Assembly (NCBI GenBank): GCA_016722465.1
Contig: JADKJC010000001.1
Span: 1,426,001 to 1,490,000 of the forward strand
From: Chitinophagaceae bacterium
Lineage (GTDB): Bacteria; Bacteroidota; Bacteroidia; Chitinophagales; Chitinophagaceae
Direction: 5' to 3'
Length of the DNA: 64,000 nucleotides
Shown here: one piece after another, positions 26,257-34,976 of the stretch
How the letters are laid out: the number at the start of each line of letters is the position of its first letter
Position numbering within the stretch: position 1 is the first letter of the stretch
Program-made: the position numbers and the translations under genes
The notes under the pieces: generated by a model
What the model was told of the DNA's origin: nothing
Databases searched by the model: none
What the model saw: the letters and a program-made list of their open reading frames with translations, nothing else

Positions 26257-26991
26257 ATGATCAAAGCAATAATAGTAGATGATGAACAGCATTGTATTGA
26301 CAGGCTCACCAACCTGCTGCAACAATATCATTCAGGTACAGTACAATTGCTTGCTTCAGCCTCCTCCGTTAAAGAAGGCATCAAAGTAATTAGGGAGCAC
26401 CAGCCGGACCTGATCTTCCTGGATGTACAGATACACGACCGTACGGGTTTTGACCTGCTTAGAGAATGTGGCACCGTTAATTTCAACGTAATTTTTACCA
26501 CTGCATATGATAAGTTTGCGATACAGGCGATCAAATTCAGCGCCATTGGTTATTTATTAAAACCGATAGACGAAGATGACCTGCAGGAAGCTCTGGACAA
26601 ACTAAAAGATATTTCTGTAGAAAATACCGGGCTGATGGCAGCGGTGATCGAAAACAACCTGCAGCCTGCTTCAAAAAAGAAAAAGCTCACGATCCCATCC
26701 GGCAATGAACTGCTTTTTGTGAATATTGATGACATCATCCGCTGCCATAGTGATATTAACTACACTACTATTTTTAAAACCGACAACCAGAAGATCGTAG
26801 TGGCAAAAACATTAAAAGAATTTGAAGAACTATTATCGGATCATAATTTTTTCAGGGTACATAATTCAGAACTGATCAATCTTGGTTATATAAAAAGTTA
26901 TAACAAAGGCAAGGGCGGTTCTGTACTATTAACAGACGGCACCGAGCTGGAAGTATCCACCCGCCGTAAAGATGATTTTTTAAAAAGATGA
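26257..26991 (+). CDS. LytTR-family response regulator
   Basis: 244 residues. Receiver domain 1-120 with acidic pair D8/D9, phospho-acceptor D56 (LIFLDVQIHD), Thr and Lys (FTTAYDK, LLKPID). The LytTR DNA-binding domain spans about 142-244 (LTIPSGNELLFVNIDDIIRC, FFRVHNSELINL). It begins two bases after the kinase stop at 26254. It is the likely regulator of the divergent minus-strand genes through the 21 bp repeats at 24139-24180 and 23421-23459. Confidence 0.94.
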   Translation: MIKAIIVDDEQHCIDRLTNLLQQYHSGTVQLLASASSVKEGIKVIREHQPDLIFLDVQIHDRTGFDLLRECGTVNFNVIFTTAYDKFAIQAIKFSAIGYLLKPIDEDDLQEALDKLKDISVENTGLMAAVIENNLQPASKKKKLTIPSGNELLFVNIDDIIRCHSDINYTTIFKTDNQKIVVAKTLKEFEELLSDHNFFRVHNSELINLGYIKSYNKGKGGSVLLTDGTELEVSTRRKDDFLKR

Positions 26992-27004
26992 TGGAGTTAT
27001 AAAC

Positions 27005-27976
27005 TTACTGTTGCTGCTGCACCATCTGCATATACCTCCTGTAAGAGTTGTCTTCTCCCGGCACATTTTCCAAAGTAGTAGCAACCAGCTTTGGTGTAAG
27101 TACCGATGCTATTTCATTCACCACCTGGCCATCTTCATGCGATACAGATACACCTACCTCAAGGGTTTGCTTGGCAGTACCTTTATAAGTTCCCCTTACC
27201 GGTGAAACATCGCTGAAGTTTCTGCCGATCGCCAATCTTACATGCAGGTCGTTTACAAAACAGTTATTGGTAGGGTCAAGGCCCAGCCAGCCATAAAAAG
27301 GAATGTAAGCTTCCACCCATGCATGCGTAGCACCTTCGCCCCGCAACGTATGATCATGGGGGCAAACATAACCACTTACATAACGGGCAGGGATGCCCAG
27401 TAAACGGAGCATGGAAAGTAATATATGTGCAAAATCCTGGCATACACCCGCTCTCAGTTGCCAAATTTCATCCAGTGTTGTGGATACACTGGTGATGCCT
27501 TTGATGTATTGAAAGTTGTTGTACACATATTCATTCAGTTGCTTTACTGCAGTAAAAACAGATACTGTTTTATAAAACCCTGCATCTGCCACTTTTTGCA
27601 ATTCCGGCAATGCCGTAAAAACTTCCTGCTTTAAAAAATCGATGTAAGGAACCATGTATTTTATTTCCTGCAGGTTCAGCCATTGCTGATCCGTTGGCGT
27701 ATCATCAGCCGGTAACAAACGTGGTAAGGTGATAACAGAAATAGTAGAATCAATTCTTAATTCGGTATGCGGTGTAGACTTCATAAACGACCCCACTTCA
27801 TTGCCGTAGTAATCCTTGTACACTTCCAGCACAGGCTCACCTGTAATACTGATACGCTGGCTTTGCAACGACTGGTACTGGTCTTTTAACGGGTATAGCA
27901 TGATCTGGTTGGCGCTGTCTCTTACAGGCTCCGGGTAAGTGTATTTGGTTACGTGGTGTATAACAAATCGGGGCAT
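27005..27976 (-). CDS. transglutaminase-like family protein
   Basis: 323 residues: an N-terminal bacterial-transglutaminase beta-domain (RFVIHHVTKYTYPEPV) and a cysteine-protease-like core with catalytic triad C179 (AGVCQDFAHI), H218 (ATHAWVEAY) and D234 (GLDPTNN). No signal peptide, so probably cytoplasmic. It is the third gene of a trio with alpha-E and permuted ATP-grasp proteins found together in many bacteria. The combination suggests a peptide-forming or amide-processing pathway with unknown substrate. Confidence 0.92.
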   Translation of the reverse strand: MPRFVIHHVTKYTYPEPVRDSANQIMLYPLKDQYQSLQSQRISITGEPVLEVYKDYYGNEVGSFMKSTPHTELRIDSTISVITLPRLLPADDTPTDQQWLNLQEIKYMVPYIDFLKQEVFTALPELQKVADAGFYKTVSVFTAVKQLNEYVYNNFQYIKGITSVSTTLDEIWQLRAGVCQDFAHILLSMLRLLGIPARYVSGYVCPHDHTLRGEGATHAWVEAYIPFYGWLGLDPTNNCFVNDLHVRLAIGRNFSDVSPVRGTYKGTAKQTLEVGVSVSHEDGQVVNEIASVLTPKLVATTLENVPGEDNSYRRYMQMVQQQQ

Positions 27977-28035
27977 ATGTTAAAATCCTTGTTTAGTGTG
28001 GTTTAGATAATTAATCTGTGTGGCTGCATTGCTTT

Positions 28036-28971
28036 TTATGAATGTGCAAAATACTTACGGCTCATAGCATCACCAATTTCAAACAATTGCTTTTTTGTTT
28101 CTTGTAAAAACTGGTGCAACCCTTCGGCAGCAATAGAATCAACGGTTGAATACTGTATGTTGCTTTGTAATTTTCCCATCATAAAATATATTTCACCAAA
28201 TGCAGCAGCATTGCCATCGTTTTTTAATCGCTCAAAATAACGCAACAGGCGGTTGACAGAATAAATTACTGACCTTGGAAAATGCTCATTCAACACCACC
28301 TGCTCTACTACCTTTTTTGCTTCAAAGCCACCGCGGTAAGTTTTTAAATACAACTCATAACCAGATATCGACATGAGCAGGTATTTCCAGTAAGTCGTAT
28401 CGGCCACTTTATCCAGTTCATAGTTAAGGTTGCTGAATTTGATGTCGAGAATGTCTGTACTCTGTATCGCTCTTTCCAGGTATTTTCCAATATTGATGAA
28501 CGCATTGCCTTCTCCTCTTGCCATGGTAACATCTGTAGTGCCAAAATACAGCAGTCCGTATTTCAGCAGGTTATCCAGCACCGTTACCGGGTCTTCTTTT
28601 TGCAGCCATTCCTCCAGCCTGGGGTCTCTGATGTTATGATAAAAATCGTTGAGGCATTGCCACATTTCTTTGGTGATGTGATCCTGCACACTGCGGCCAT
28701 TCTCCCTGGCCATGGTTACAATATTCAGTACCGAATTTGGATTGTCTTTACCAATCACCATAAACTGTAATACATCCCTGGTTTTGTACTGCATTGCAAC
28801 GGCATCTTCTTTTTTGAGGAAGGTGAATATTTTCAACACCGGCAACCACGAAAACTCCTGCACATCATCCTGCGACGATGCATAGTTGATCTTGAGCATT
28901 CTTAATATACCATCGGTACGTTCCATGTACCGGCTCATCCAGTATAAACTATCGGCTACCCTGCTAAGCAT
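28036..28971 (-). CDS. alpha-E domain protein (DUF403)
   Basis: 311 residues, almost wholly alpha-helical, starting with the family signature MLSRVADSLYWMSRYMERTD. Alpha-E proteins accompany circularly permuted ATP-grasp enzymes and transglutaminases; their biochemical role is not established. It lies 127 bp after the ATP-grasp gene and 59 bp before the transglutaminase gene, all on the minus strand. Confidence 0.93.
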   Translation of the reverse strand: MLSRVADSLYWMSRYMERTDGILRMLKINYASSQDDVQEFSWLPVLKIFTFLKKEDAVAMQYKTRDVLQFMVIGKDNPNSVLNIVTMARENGRSVQDHITKEMWQCLNDFYHNIRDPRLEEWLQKEDPVTVLDNLLKYGLLYFGTTDVTMARGEGNAFINIGKYLERAIQSTDILDIKFSNLNYELDKVADTTYWKYLLMSISGYELYLKTYRGGFEAKKVVEQVVLNEHFPRSVIYSVNRLLRYFERLKNDGNAAAFGEIYFMMGKLQSNIQYSTVDSIAAEGLHQFLQETKKQLFEIGDAMSRKYFAHS

Positions 28972-29098
28972 AAAAAATCTGGCCTCCCCACCCTCTAAAG
29001 AAGGGATTTAAGAAGGCTCTTTACATTTTATGGTGAATAATATTTTCAATCTTTTATATCTGCTACTCACAGTAATCAGTTTAAATATTGAACTCTTT

Positions 29099-30571
29099 TT
29101 AAGCCTCTCCTTCGGAGGGGTTTTGGGGAGCCAACACCCAGGTATCTTTACTTCCTCCACCCTGCGATGAATTTACTACCAGCGAACCCTCCCTCAATGC
29201 AACCCTCGTTAATCCACCCGGCACAATTTCAATTCCTCCCGGACCACACAATGCATAGGGGCGAAGATCCACCCTTCTTGGTTGCAGCTTACCATCCATA
29301 TAACATGGTACGGATGATAAATTGATAATGGGTTGAGCGATAAAATTCCTCGGCATCTTCATTACTTCCGCTTTGTAATCTTCTATTTCCGTTTCATTGG
29401 CAGCGCTGCCCATCAGCATTCCATATCCACCACTTTCATTGGTCTTTTTAATTACCATGTTATTGATGTTCTTAAATACATGATCTCTTTCTTCATCTTT
29501 GCCCAATTGATAGGTAGGAACATTTTTTAATATCGGTTCTTCGTTCAGGTAATAACGGATCATAGCAGGTACAAAAGTATAAATAGCTTTATCATCGGCC
29601 ACGCCGTTGCCAACAGCATTTACAATGGCAACATTGCCCTTTCTGTAAGCACTCATTATGCCGGCCACACCTAACATACTTCCGGGATTAAACATCAATG
29701 GATCTAAAAACTCATCATCTACCCTGCGGTAGATCACATCTACCTGTTGAAGCCCGGCGGTGGTTTTCATATACACTTTGTGATTGTCCACTACAAGGTC
29801 ACTTCCTTCCACCAATTCAACACCCATCAGCCTTGCCAATGTGGTATGCTCAAAATAAGCGCTGTTGTATATACCCGGCGTTAATAAAACGATGGTTGGA
29901 TTGGTTATTTGCCGTGGTGATAGAGAGACCAAATTCTTATGCAAAATGGTAGGGTACTCAATTACACTTCGAACATTATTATTTGGTAAAAGATCGGGGA
30001 AGATACGTTTGGTAATCTCCCGGTTTTCCAGCATATAACTTACGCCACTCGGTGTACGCAGGTTATCTTCTAAAATATAAAAAGAACCATCATTATTTCG
30101 GATCAAATCAATGCCTGATATGTGTACATAGATATCATAAGGCACTGGAAAATTGTGCATCTCTCTAAGGTAGTGCGGACAGCTGTAGATCATTTCTGCC
30201 GGTACCACTCCATCTTTTACAATAAACTGGTTGTGATAAATGTCTTTCAGGAAAAGATTAAGCGCTTTTAATCTTTGTTTGATACCACGTTCTATGTAAT
30301 CCCATTCTTTTGCGGTGATGATACGTGGGATAATGTCAAATGGAAATATCTTTTCGATGCCTTCGCCGCTGCTGTACACAGTGAAAGTAATGCCCTGGCT
30401 CATGAAGAGGCGTTTGGCCAGCTCTTCTTTTTTATTGAGTTCCTCAATAGAAAGCTGGTTTAAGAACTGAACGACTTTTAAATACTGCTCTCTAACAGCA
30501 TTATCGCCGACCATTTCATCCCAAACAATATCGGGTACCAAGTATGATTGCAACAGTTCTCCAGTAAGCAT
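29099..30571 (-). CDS. circularly permuted type 2 ATP-grasp protein
   Basis: 490 residues. Recognisable family blocks: YHNQFIVKDGVVPAEMI, YVHISGIDLIRNNDGSFYIL, EDNLRTPSGVSYMLENRE, and the C-terminal KKTNESGGYGMLMGS with RPYALCGPGG. ATP-grasp enzymes join a carboxylate to an amine or thiol through an acyl-phosphate. The substrate here is unknown. First gene of the trio; candidate promoter at 30626-30659. Confidence 0.94.
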   Translation of the reverse strand: MLTGELLQSYLVPDIVWDEMVGDNAVREQYLKVVQFLNQLSIEELNKKEELAKRLFMSQGITFTVYSSGEGIEKIFPFDIIPRIITAKEWDYIERGIKQRLKALNLFLKDIYHNQFIVKDGVVPAEMIYSCPHYLREMHNFPVPYDIYVHISGIDLIRNNDGSFYILEDNLRTPSGVSYMLENREITKRIFPDLLPNNNVRSVIEYPTILHKNLVSLSPRQITNPTIVLLTPGIYNSAYFEHTTLARLMGVELVEGSDLVVDNHKVYMKTTAGLQQVDVIYRRVDDEFLDPLMFNPGSMLGVAGIMSAYRKGNVAIVNAVGNGVADDKAIYTFVPAMIRYYLNEEPILKNVPTYQLGKDEERDHVFKNINNMVIKKTNESGGYGMLMGSAANETEIEDYKAEVMKMPRNFIAQPIINLSSVPCYMDGKLQPRRVDLRPYALCGPGGIEIVPGGLTRVALREGSLVVNSSQGGGSKDTWVLAPQNPSEGEA

Positions 30572-30625
30572 GGTTATCAGTTTTGGAAATAAGTATGGAA
30601 GGCAATCGTAAAATACTCAGATAAC

Positions 30626-30659
30626 CAAATATAAGGAAGGAAATGTAAATAACCGTCAA
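30626..30659 (-). promoter_or_regulatory. candidate promoter of the ATP-grasp / alpha-E / transglutaminase operon
   Basis: On the minus strand, TATATTTG (30626-30633) matches TAnnTTTG, and TTG (30657-30659) lies 23 bp upstream. The leader would be about 50 nt. The TTG overlaps the end of the upstream helicase gene. Confidence 0.35.
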
Positions 30660-33161
30660 TTAAATTGATGTGTCTGGAACAGCGGTTTTGTTTTGTAACC
30701 ACAACAAATGATTGGCCACCGCCCTTACCTGTGCAAAGCTGTATTCATTGTTCAGCATCGCTCTTATTTCACTATGTGACTTTTCAGGGTTGCTGCTGAT
30801 ATATTCTGTGATGATTTTCACTGTTGTTTCATCTGCAAAGGCATCCACTTTAATTTCCCCCGTTTGAATATACGCTGTAAGATGTCCTTCAATGGTACTT
30901 GCAGCAAGGTTTCTTTCTTTTGCAATCTCAGCAATTGTCTTTCCTTCTTTGTGCAGCCGGGCACTCAATACTGCAGAAGGTATTTTTTCTGTTTTTTTCT
31001 CTGAGGGCTCTTTACGCTGGCGCTTTGGACTGGTTGATTTCAATTCAATATTTGTTTCAAGATTATGCTGGTTGCAATAAGCCTGCACCATCTCTATGAT
31101 CTCCTCCCCGTATTTATCAGCCTTTGCTTTACCAAAACCACTCAGCTGTTGCAGGTGCTGGTTAGTTAAAGGAAGATAGGCTGCTATTTCTTTAAGGCTA
31201 TTGTTGTTTGCCACAAAATAAATGGGAAGGTCTTGTCCATTGCACAGCCTGTCCCGCCAATTTTTCAATGTATAAAACAACTCAGCATTGGGAATATCTG
31301 ATGAAGCGGCATGTTTTTTATTGGCAGCATAACTGCTGATGAGTATACGGGGTATAGCAAGATTGAGCTTGTGTTTTAGATAACCGGTAACAGTAAAAGA
31401 TTCCTTACAAAACTGAACCATGTGGATGGTTTTTATAAAGGTGGCCATTAATTCCAGCAGCACTTCGTCAACAGCCGCTGCCGCTTCTTTATGTTCTGTT
31501 ACAACAGGGTGTTGCTGTAACTGCTGCTTCATGTTTTGCAGCAATGGCAAAAAATAGCCGGCCGCATCCTGTATCCTTTTCTGCAGCAGTTGGTTATTTT
31601 CAATAACGGGTTCAGCCTGCAGAAATTCAGGAATATGGTTGATGAATTTTTGAGCAATTGCTTTTTCTTTTCTCAATTGTTCTGCAAATTGCTGTATCCA
31701 TGTAATGGTTTCATCATTCAGCTTTTCGCTGCTCTTTTCTAACACAGATCTCAGCCAATTGAATAAGCGCTGCAATTCATCCATTAAAAATATCTCACTG
31801 AGCAATTGAACGGTGAATACCTGCCTTGCTCCCTGGAAACGCTCTGCCAATGAACCTTTCGGAACAAGTGAGGAATGCGCTGCCACTACATGTTCATTAC
31901 TGTAAATGGCGGTAGGTGGAATTTTTGACAACAGCACAATACCACCCAGGCTGGTACAGCGGCTCAATGCAACATACACCTGGCCACTGCTGAATGCAGA
32001 AGCTGCATCGATCATCACTTTATCAAATGTCAACCCCTGGCTTTTGTGAATGGTGATGGCCCAGGCAAGCCGTAAGGGATACTGGAAGAATCTTCCCAAC
32101 ACATGTTGCTCCAGTTTTTCATCACTCCTGTTAAGGGTGTATCGTACATTATCCCAGGCTTCTTCACGCACTTCAATCTCTTCGCCATCACAATTCACCA
32201 TTATTTTATCCTTCGCCAACGAGGCAATCACACCAATCTTTCCATTGAAATACTTTTTTTCGCCCACATCATTTTTAATGAACATCACCTGCGTGCCTTC
32301 TTTCAAAACCATTTGTGCTTCTGCAGGATAAATATTGTCGGGGAACTCTCCCTCTATCCTTGCTTTGTAAGTGTAAGAGATGGCATTTAGCTTTTGGAGT
32401 TTAACCATGTTAATGTTGTCTGCCTGGTTGTTGTGTGAAGTTAGTGTGATGTACTTATCTTCCAAGGCTGGATGAAAGTTCTGGATATATCTTTCGTTGA
32501 GTTCCTGGTAATCATCTATGTCCATTTGGTTATTGCGCACCTTATTCAGCAGATCCACAAAACTTTGCTCCTTCTGGCGATAGATCGTTTTCAGTTCTAT
32601 CAGGAGTGGTGTTTGTTCTTTAACAGCCCTGCTGTCGAAAAAAAATGGGGAGTTATAGTATTGATTTAAAATTTTCCATTCTTCGTTTTTAGCCACAGGG
32701 GGCAATTGAAAGAGGTCGCCGATGAATAGTAATTGTACACCGCCAAAAGCGGCATTGCGATTTCTGCGTACACTTTTTAAAATCGTATCAATGGCATCCA
32801 GTACATCGCAACGCACCATGCTGATCTCATCTATTACCAGCAGTTCTATTTTTCTTAGCAAGCTTATGCGTTGCTTGTTGTAGCGGATGCCCTGCAGCAA
32901 TTGAAGTTTGTTTCCTTCGGTTGGTAAAAAAGGATAAAGCGGCAGCTGGAACAAACTGTGTAAAGTAACACCTCCTGCATTGATAGCAGCTACACCTGTT
33001 GGTGCCGCTATCACCATATTTTTTGAGGAGTTCTCTTTTAGATATTTAAGGAACGTTGTTTTGCCCGTACCTGCTTTGCCGGTTAGGAAAATACTTTCCT
33101 GCGTTTCAGTGATGAAGCGATAGGCTAGGTCAAATATTTCGTTACGTTCTACAGTTGCCAT
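30660..33161 (-). CDS. Pif1/RecD-like helicase with HRDC and helix-turn-helix domains
   Basis: 833 residues from ATG at 33161 (a GTG five codons upstream is possible). Walker A GKAGTGKT (28-35), Walker B DEISM, QLPPV and the C-terminal AWAITIHKSQGLTF and YVALSRC motifs mark a Pif1-type 5'-3' DNA helicase. A linker leads to an HRDC-like domain (NWRDRLCNGQDLPIYFVANN ... ) and a final helix-turn-helix (HKEGKTIAEIAKERNLAAST). Probably acts in replication or repair. Neighbours include two SSB genes. Confidence 0.92.
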   Translation of the reverse strand: MATVERNEIFDLAYRFITETQESIFLTGKAGTGKTTFLKYLKENSSKNMVIAAPTGVAAINAGGVTLHSLFQLPLYPFLPTEGNKLQLLQGIRYNKQRISLLRKIELLVIDEISMVRCDVLDAIDTILKSVRRNRNAAFGGVQLLFIGDLFQLPPVAKNEEWKILNQYYNSPFFFDSRAVKEQTPLLIELKTIYRQKEQSFVDLLNKVRNNQMDIDDYQELNERYIQNFHPALEDKYITLTSHNNQADNINMVKLQKLNAISYTYKARIEGEFPDNIYPAEAQMVLKEGTQVMFIKNDVGEKKYFNGKIGVIASLAKDKIMVNCDGEEIEVREEAWDNVRYTLNRSDEKLEQHVLGRFFQYPLRLAWAITIHKSQGLTFDKVMIDAASAFSSGQVYVALSRCTSLGGIVLLSKIPPTAIYSNEHVVAAHSSLVPKGSLAERFQGARQVFTVQLLSEIFLMDELQRLFNWLRSVLEKSSEKLNDETITWIQQFAEQLRKEKAIAQKFINHIPEFLQAEPVIENNQLLQKRIQDAAGYFLPLLQNMKQQLQQHPVVTEHKEAAAAVDEVLLELMATFIKTIHMVQFCKESFTVTGYLKHKLNLAIPRILISSYAANKKHAASSDIPNAELFYTLKNWRDRLCNGQDLPIYFVANNNSLKEIAAYLPLTNQHLQQLSGFGKAKADKYGEEIIEMVQAYCNQHNLETNIELKSTSPKRQRKEPSEKKTEKIPSAVLSARLHKEGKTIAEIAKERNLAASTIEGHLTAYIQTGEIKVDAFADETTVKIITEYISSNPEKSHSEIRAMLNNEYSFAQVRAVANHLLWLQNKTAVPDTSI

Positions 33162-33170
33162 AAAAAAATT

Positions 33171-33199
33171 TGCCACAGATTACACAGATATACACAGAT
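33171..33199. repeat. TGCCACAGAT / TACACAGATA repeat (left flank of GxxExxY gene)
   Basis: TGCCACAGAT (33171-33180) is followed by two tandem TACACAGAT units (33181-33189, 33191-33199). The same TGCCACAGATT stands at 33609-33619 on the other side of the GxxExxY gene. Confidence 0.7.
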
Positions 33200-33204
33200 G
33201 GATT

Positions 33205-33582
33205 TTAATAAACCAGTCGTTTATAATCCAATGAAGTTTTTCCAAAGTTAATGATTAGGGCGAGCCTTAGTCCGGATACCTTCAGATAATTCAATGTTTG
33301 AGCGATCATATCATCAGCGATGCCATCTTTATTTGCTTTCACCTCTACTATGATGGTATCATACAAGGTAAAGTCGGCAAAAAATTTATGCTTAAGAATA
33401 TTGCCTTTGTATTGGATCGTATGCTCATCTTCCCGCCGGTAGTTCATGCTTCGATGTAAAAATTCTATTTCCATAGCATCTTTATAAACTATTTCCAGGA
33501 ATCCATAGCCAAGTGTGTTGTACACTTCCATGCAAACACCGATAATTTGATACGTATCTGATTTTTGGATAAACTCAGCCAC
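33205..33582 (-). CDS. GxxExxY protein
   Basis: 125 residues with the naming motif GFLEIVY (residues about 28-34) and a nuclease-like core FADFTLYDTIIVEVKANKDG resembling the Asp-Glu-x-Lys pattern of the PD-(D/E)XK superfamily. The family is widespread in Bacteroidota and uncharacterised. It is flanked on both sides by short ACAGAT-type repeats and sits between ssb and the helicase gene, which gives it the look of an inserted cassette. The nuclease idea is inference. Confidence 0.88.
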   Translation of the reverse strand: MAEFIQKSDTYQIIGVCMEVYNTLGYGFLEIVYKDAMEIEFLHRSMNYRREDEHTIQYKGNILKHKFFADFTLYDTIIVEVKANKDGIADDMIAQTLNYLKVSGLRLALIINFGKTSLDYKRLVY

Positions 33583-33608
33583 AAACTTTATTTTTAAGAA
33601 TTTATAAA

Positions 33609-33670
33609 TGCCACAGATTTCACGGATTCACACAGAAAATGATCTGTGAAAATCTGAGTCATCTGTGGCA
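33609..33670. repeat. TGCCACAGAT imperfect palindrome (right flank of GxxExxY gene)
   Basis: TGCCACAGAT (33609-33618) pairs with ATCTGTGGCA (33661-33670), and inner CACAG (33631-33635) with CTGTG (33644-33648). The left half also contains CACGGATTCACACAG, the motif seen in other repeats of the window. It could end ssb transcription. Confidence 0.7.
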
Positions 33671-33676
33671 GTAAGA

Positions 33677-34021
33677 TCAGGCCCTTTCCTTTTCACCAAT
33701 CAGGAGCAATTCGTTGGCTACAATTTCAGTAATATATCGTTTGATACCATCTTTATCGCTGTAAGTACGATTCACCAGCTTGCCTTCAATAGCGATCTCT
33801 TTTCCCTTGGTCAGATACTTTTCTGCAAGCTCTGCAATCTTCCCCCAGGCAACCACATTGTGCCAGGTAGTTTCCGTTTCTTTTCTTCCGGCACGGTCAC
33901 GATAGGTTTCATTGGTGGCCATGCTAAAACGTGCCATCTTTTTACCGCCATCCAGCGTTTTTACTTCGGGTGCGTTTCCTAAGTTTCCAATCAGTTGAAC
34001 CTTGTTTCTTAATGCGTACAT
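33677..34021 (-). CDS. ssb: single-stranded DNA-binding protein (short form, paralogue 1)
   Basis: 114 residues comprising one OB-fold: MYALRNKVQLIGNLGNAPEV, WHNVVAWGKIAELAEKYL and a final NELLLIGEKERA. The acidic C-terminal tip used by typical SSBs to recruit partner proteins is absent, as is the Gly-rich linker. A close paralogue lies at 37039. ATG at 34021. An inverted repeat TCAACCGG-N11-CCGGTTGA stands 40-66 bp upstream. Confidence 0.93.
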   Translation of the reverse strand: MYALRNKVQLIGNLGNAPEVKTLDGGKKMARFSMATNETYRDRAGRKETETTWHNVVAWGKIAELAEKYLTKGKEIAIEGKLVNRTYSDKDGIKRYITEIVANELLLIGEKERA

Positions 34022-34060
34022 GTTTTTAAATTTTTATTGTTTTGAATTTTATTATCTCAA

Positions 34061-34087
34061 TCAACCGGCAACGTCATTTCCGGTTGA
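34061..34087. promoter_or_regulatory. 8 bp inverted repeat upstream of ssb
   Basis: TCAACCGG (34061-34068) and CCGGTTGA (34080-34087) are perfect reverse complements separated by 11 bp. A -7-like CATCTTTG on the minus strand follows at about 34092-34099, so the repeat would lie near the ssb transcription start. It may be an operator or leader hairpin. Confidence 0.35.
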
Positions 34088-34164
34088 CAACACAAAGATG
34101 CCATCGACGAAAAGCTGTATCCGGTTTTTATCCGTTTACTCCCGAAACTAAACGTGTAAAAACG

Positions 34165-34193
34165 TTTGCACACGAATAAATTTTGTATCTTAA
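34165..34193 (+). promoter_or_regulatory. candidate promoter of the zinc-ribbon gene
   Basis: TTTG (34165-34168), 17 bp spacer, TATCTTAA (34186-34193), six of eight bases to the TAnnTTTG box region. ATG follows at 34212, leaving a leader of about 12 nt. Weak match. Confidence 0.25.
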
Positions 34194-34211
34194 TTATCTA
34201 AAACAACCACC

Positions 34212-34595
34212 ATGACTGAGTTTGAACCCATCGAAACAAAAACATGTTTAACCTGTGGCAAAGCCCTTAAGGGAAGAGTCGATAAAAAATTCTGCGACGA
34301 TTATTGCCGCAACAATTACAACAACCAACAAAAATCAAAAGGCAGCCACAGCACTTATGTCCGAAACATCAACAACACATTGCTTAAAAACAGGAAAGTG
34401 CTGGAAGGTATTTTACCATCAACTGAAGAAACTGCTAAAGCCAGTAAAGATAAATTGCAGCGCCTCGGTTTTCATTTCAAATACATTACACATACTTATA
34501 CCACAAAAAACGGAAAGACCTATTTTTACTGCTACGACTATGGTTACCTGCCGCTCGAACATGACTGGTATCTGATTGTAAAAAGAAAAGAATAA
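34212..34595 (+). CDS. small zinc-ribbon protein
   Basis: 127 residues. The N-terminus has four cysteines in CLTCGKAL and FCDDYCRNNY (residues about 12-33), a treble-clef or zinc-ribbon pattern. The rest is basic and ends in a YxCYDYGYLPLEHDWYLIV segment. No enzymatic motif. It is two bases upstream of the DUF3820 gene, so the two are surely co-transcribed. It diverges from ssb; a role in nucleic-acid metabolism is a guess from neighbours. Confidence 0.8.
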   Translation: MTEFEPIETKTCLTCGKALKGRVDKKFCDDYCRNNYNNQQKSKGSHSTYVRNINNTLLKNRKVLEGILPSTEETAKASKDKLQRLGFHFKYITHTYTTKNGKTYFYCYDYGYLPLEHDWYLIVKRKE

Positions 34596-34597
34596 TA

Positions 34598-34828
34598 ATG
34601 GAAGAAGTACCGCAGCCCAACTCCGAAATGCTGTTGCAGATAGTAAGCATGAAAATGCCCTTTGGAAAATACAAAGACACCCTGCTCTGCAACCTGCCTG
34701 TTTCTTACCTGGAATGGTTTGCCCGAAAAGGGTTTCCCCAGGGAAAACTGGGTATGCTTTTGCAAACGGTTTACGAGATCAAGCTAAACGGATTGGGTTA
34801 CTTATTGGAGCCGTTGAAGAAAAGATAA
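34598..34828 (+). CDS. DUF3820 family protein
   Basis: 76 residues matching DUF3820 over its full length: MPFGKYKDTLLCNLPVSYLE, FARKGFPQGKLG and YEIKLNGLGYLLEPL. This is a small soluble domain also found next to exonucleases; its role is not established. ATG lies two bases after the stop of the preceding gene. The 148 bp to the convergent gene at 34977 hold nothing I can identify. Confidence 0.9.
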   Translation: MEEVPQPNSEMLLQIVSMKMPFGKYKDTLLCNLPVSYLEWFARKGFPQGKLGMLLQTVYEIKLNGLGYLLEPLKKR

Positions 34829-34976
34829 ATAATTCAGGGGCTCTCTGCATTTTTGATATGGCATCACCGGTTGCCGCTTTTCATTACAACTGCGACACAG
34901 CACCATCACACAAACCTGCACCGCGGTTTCCATTGCAATCGGCCAGCCCATCAACGAAATATCATTATTTAGCCCG

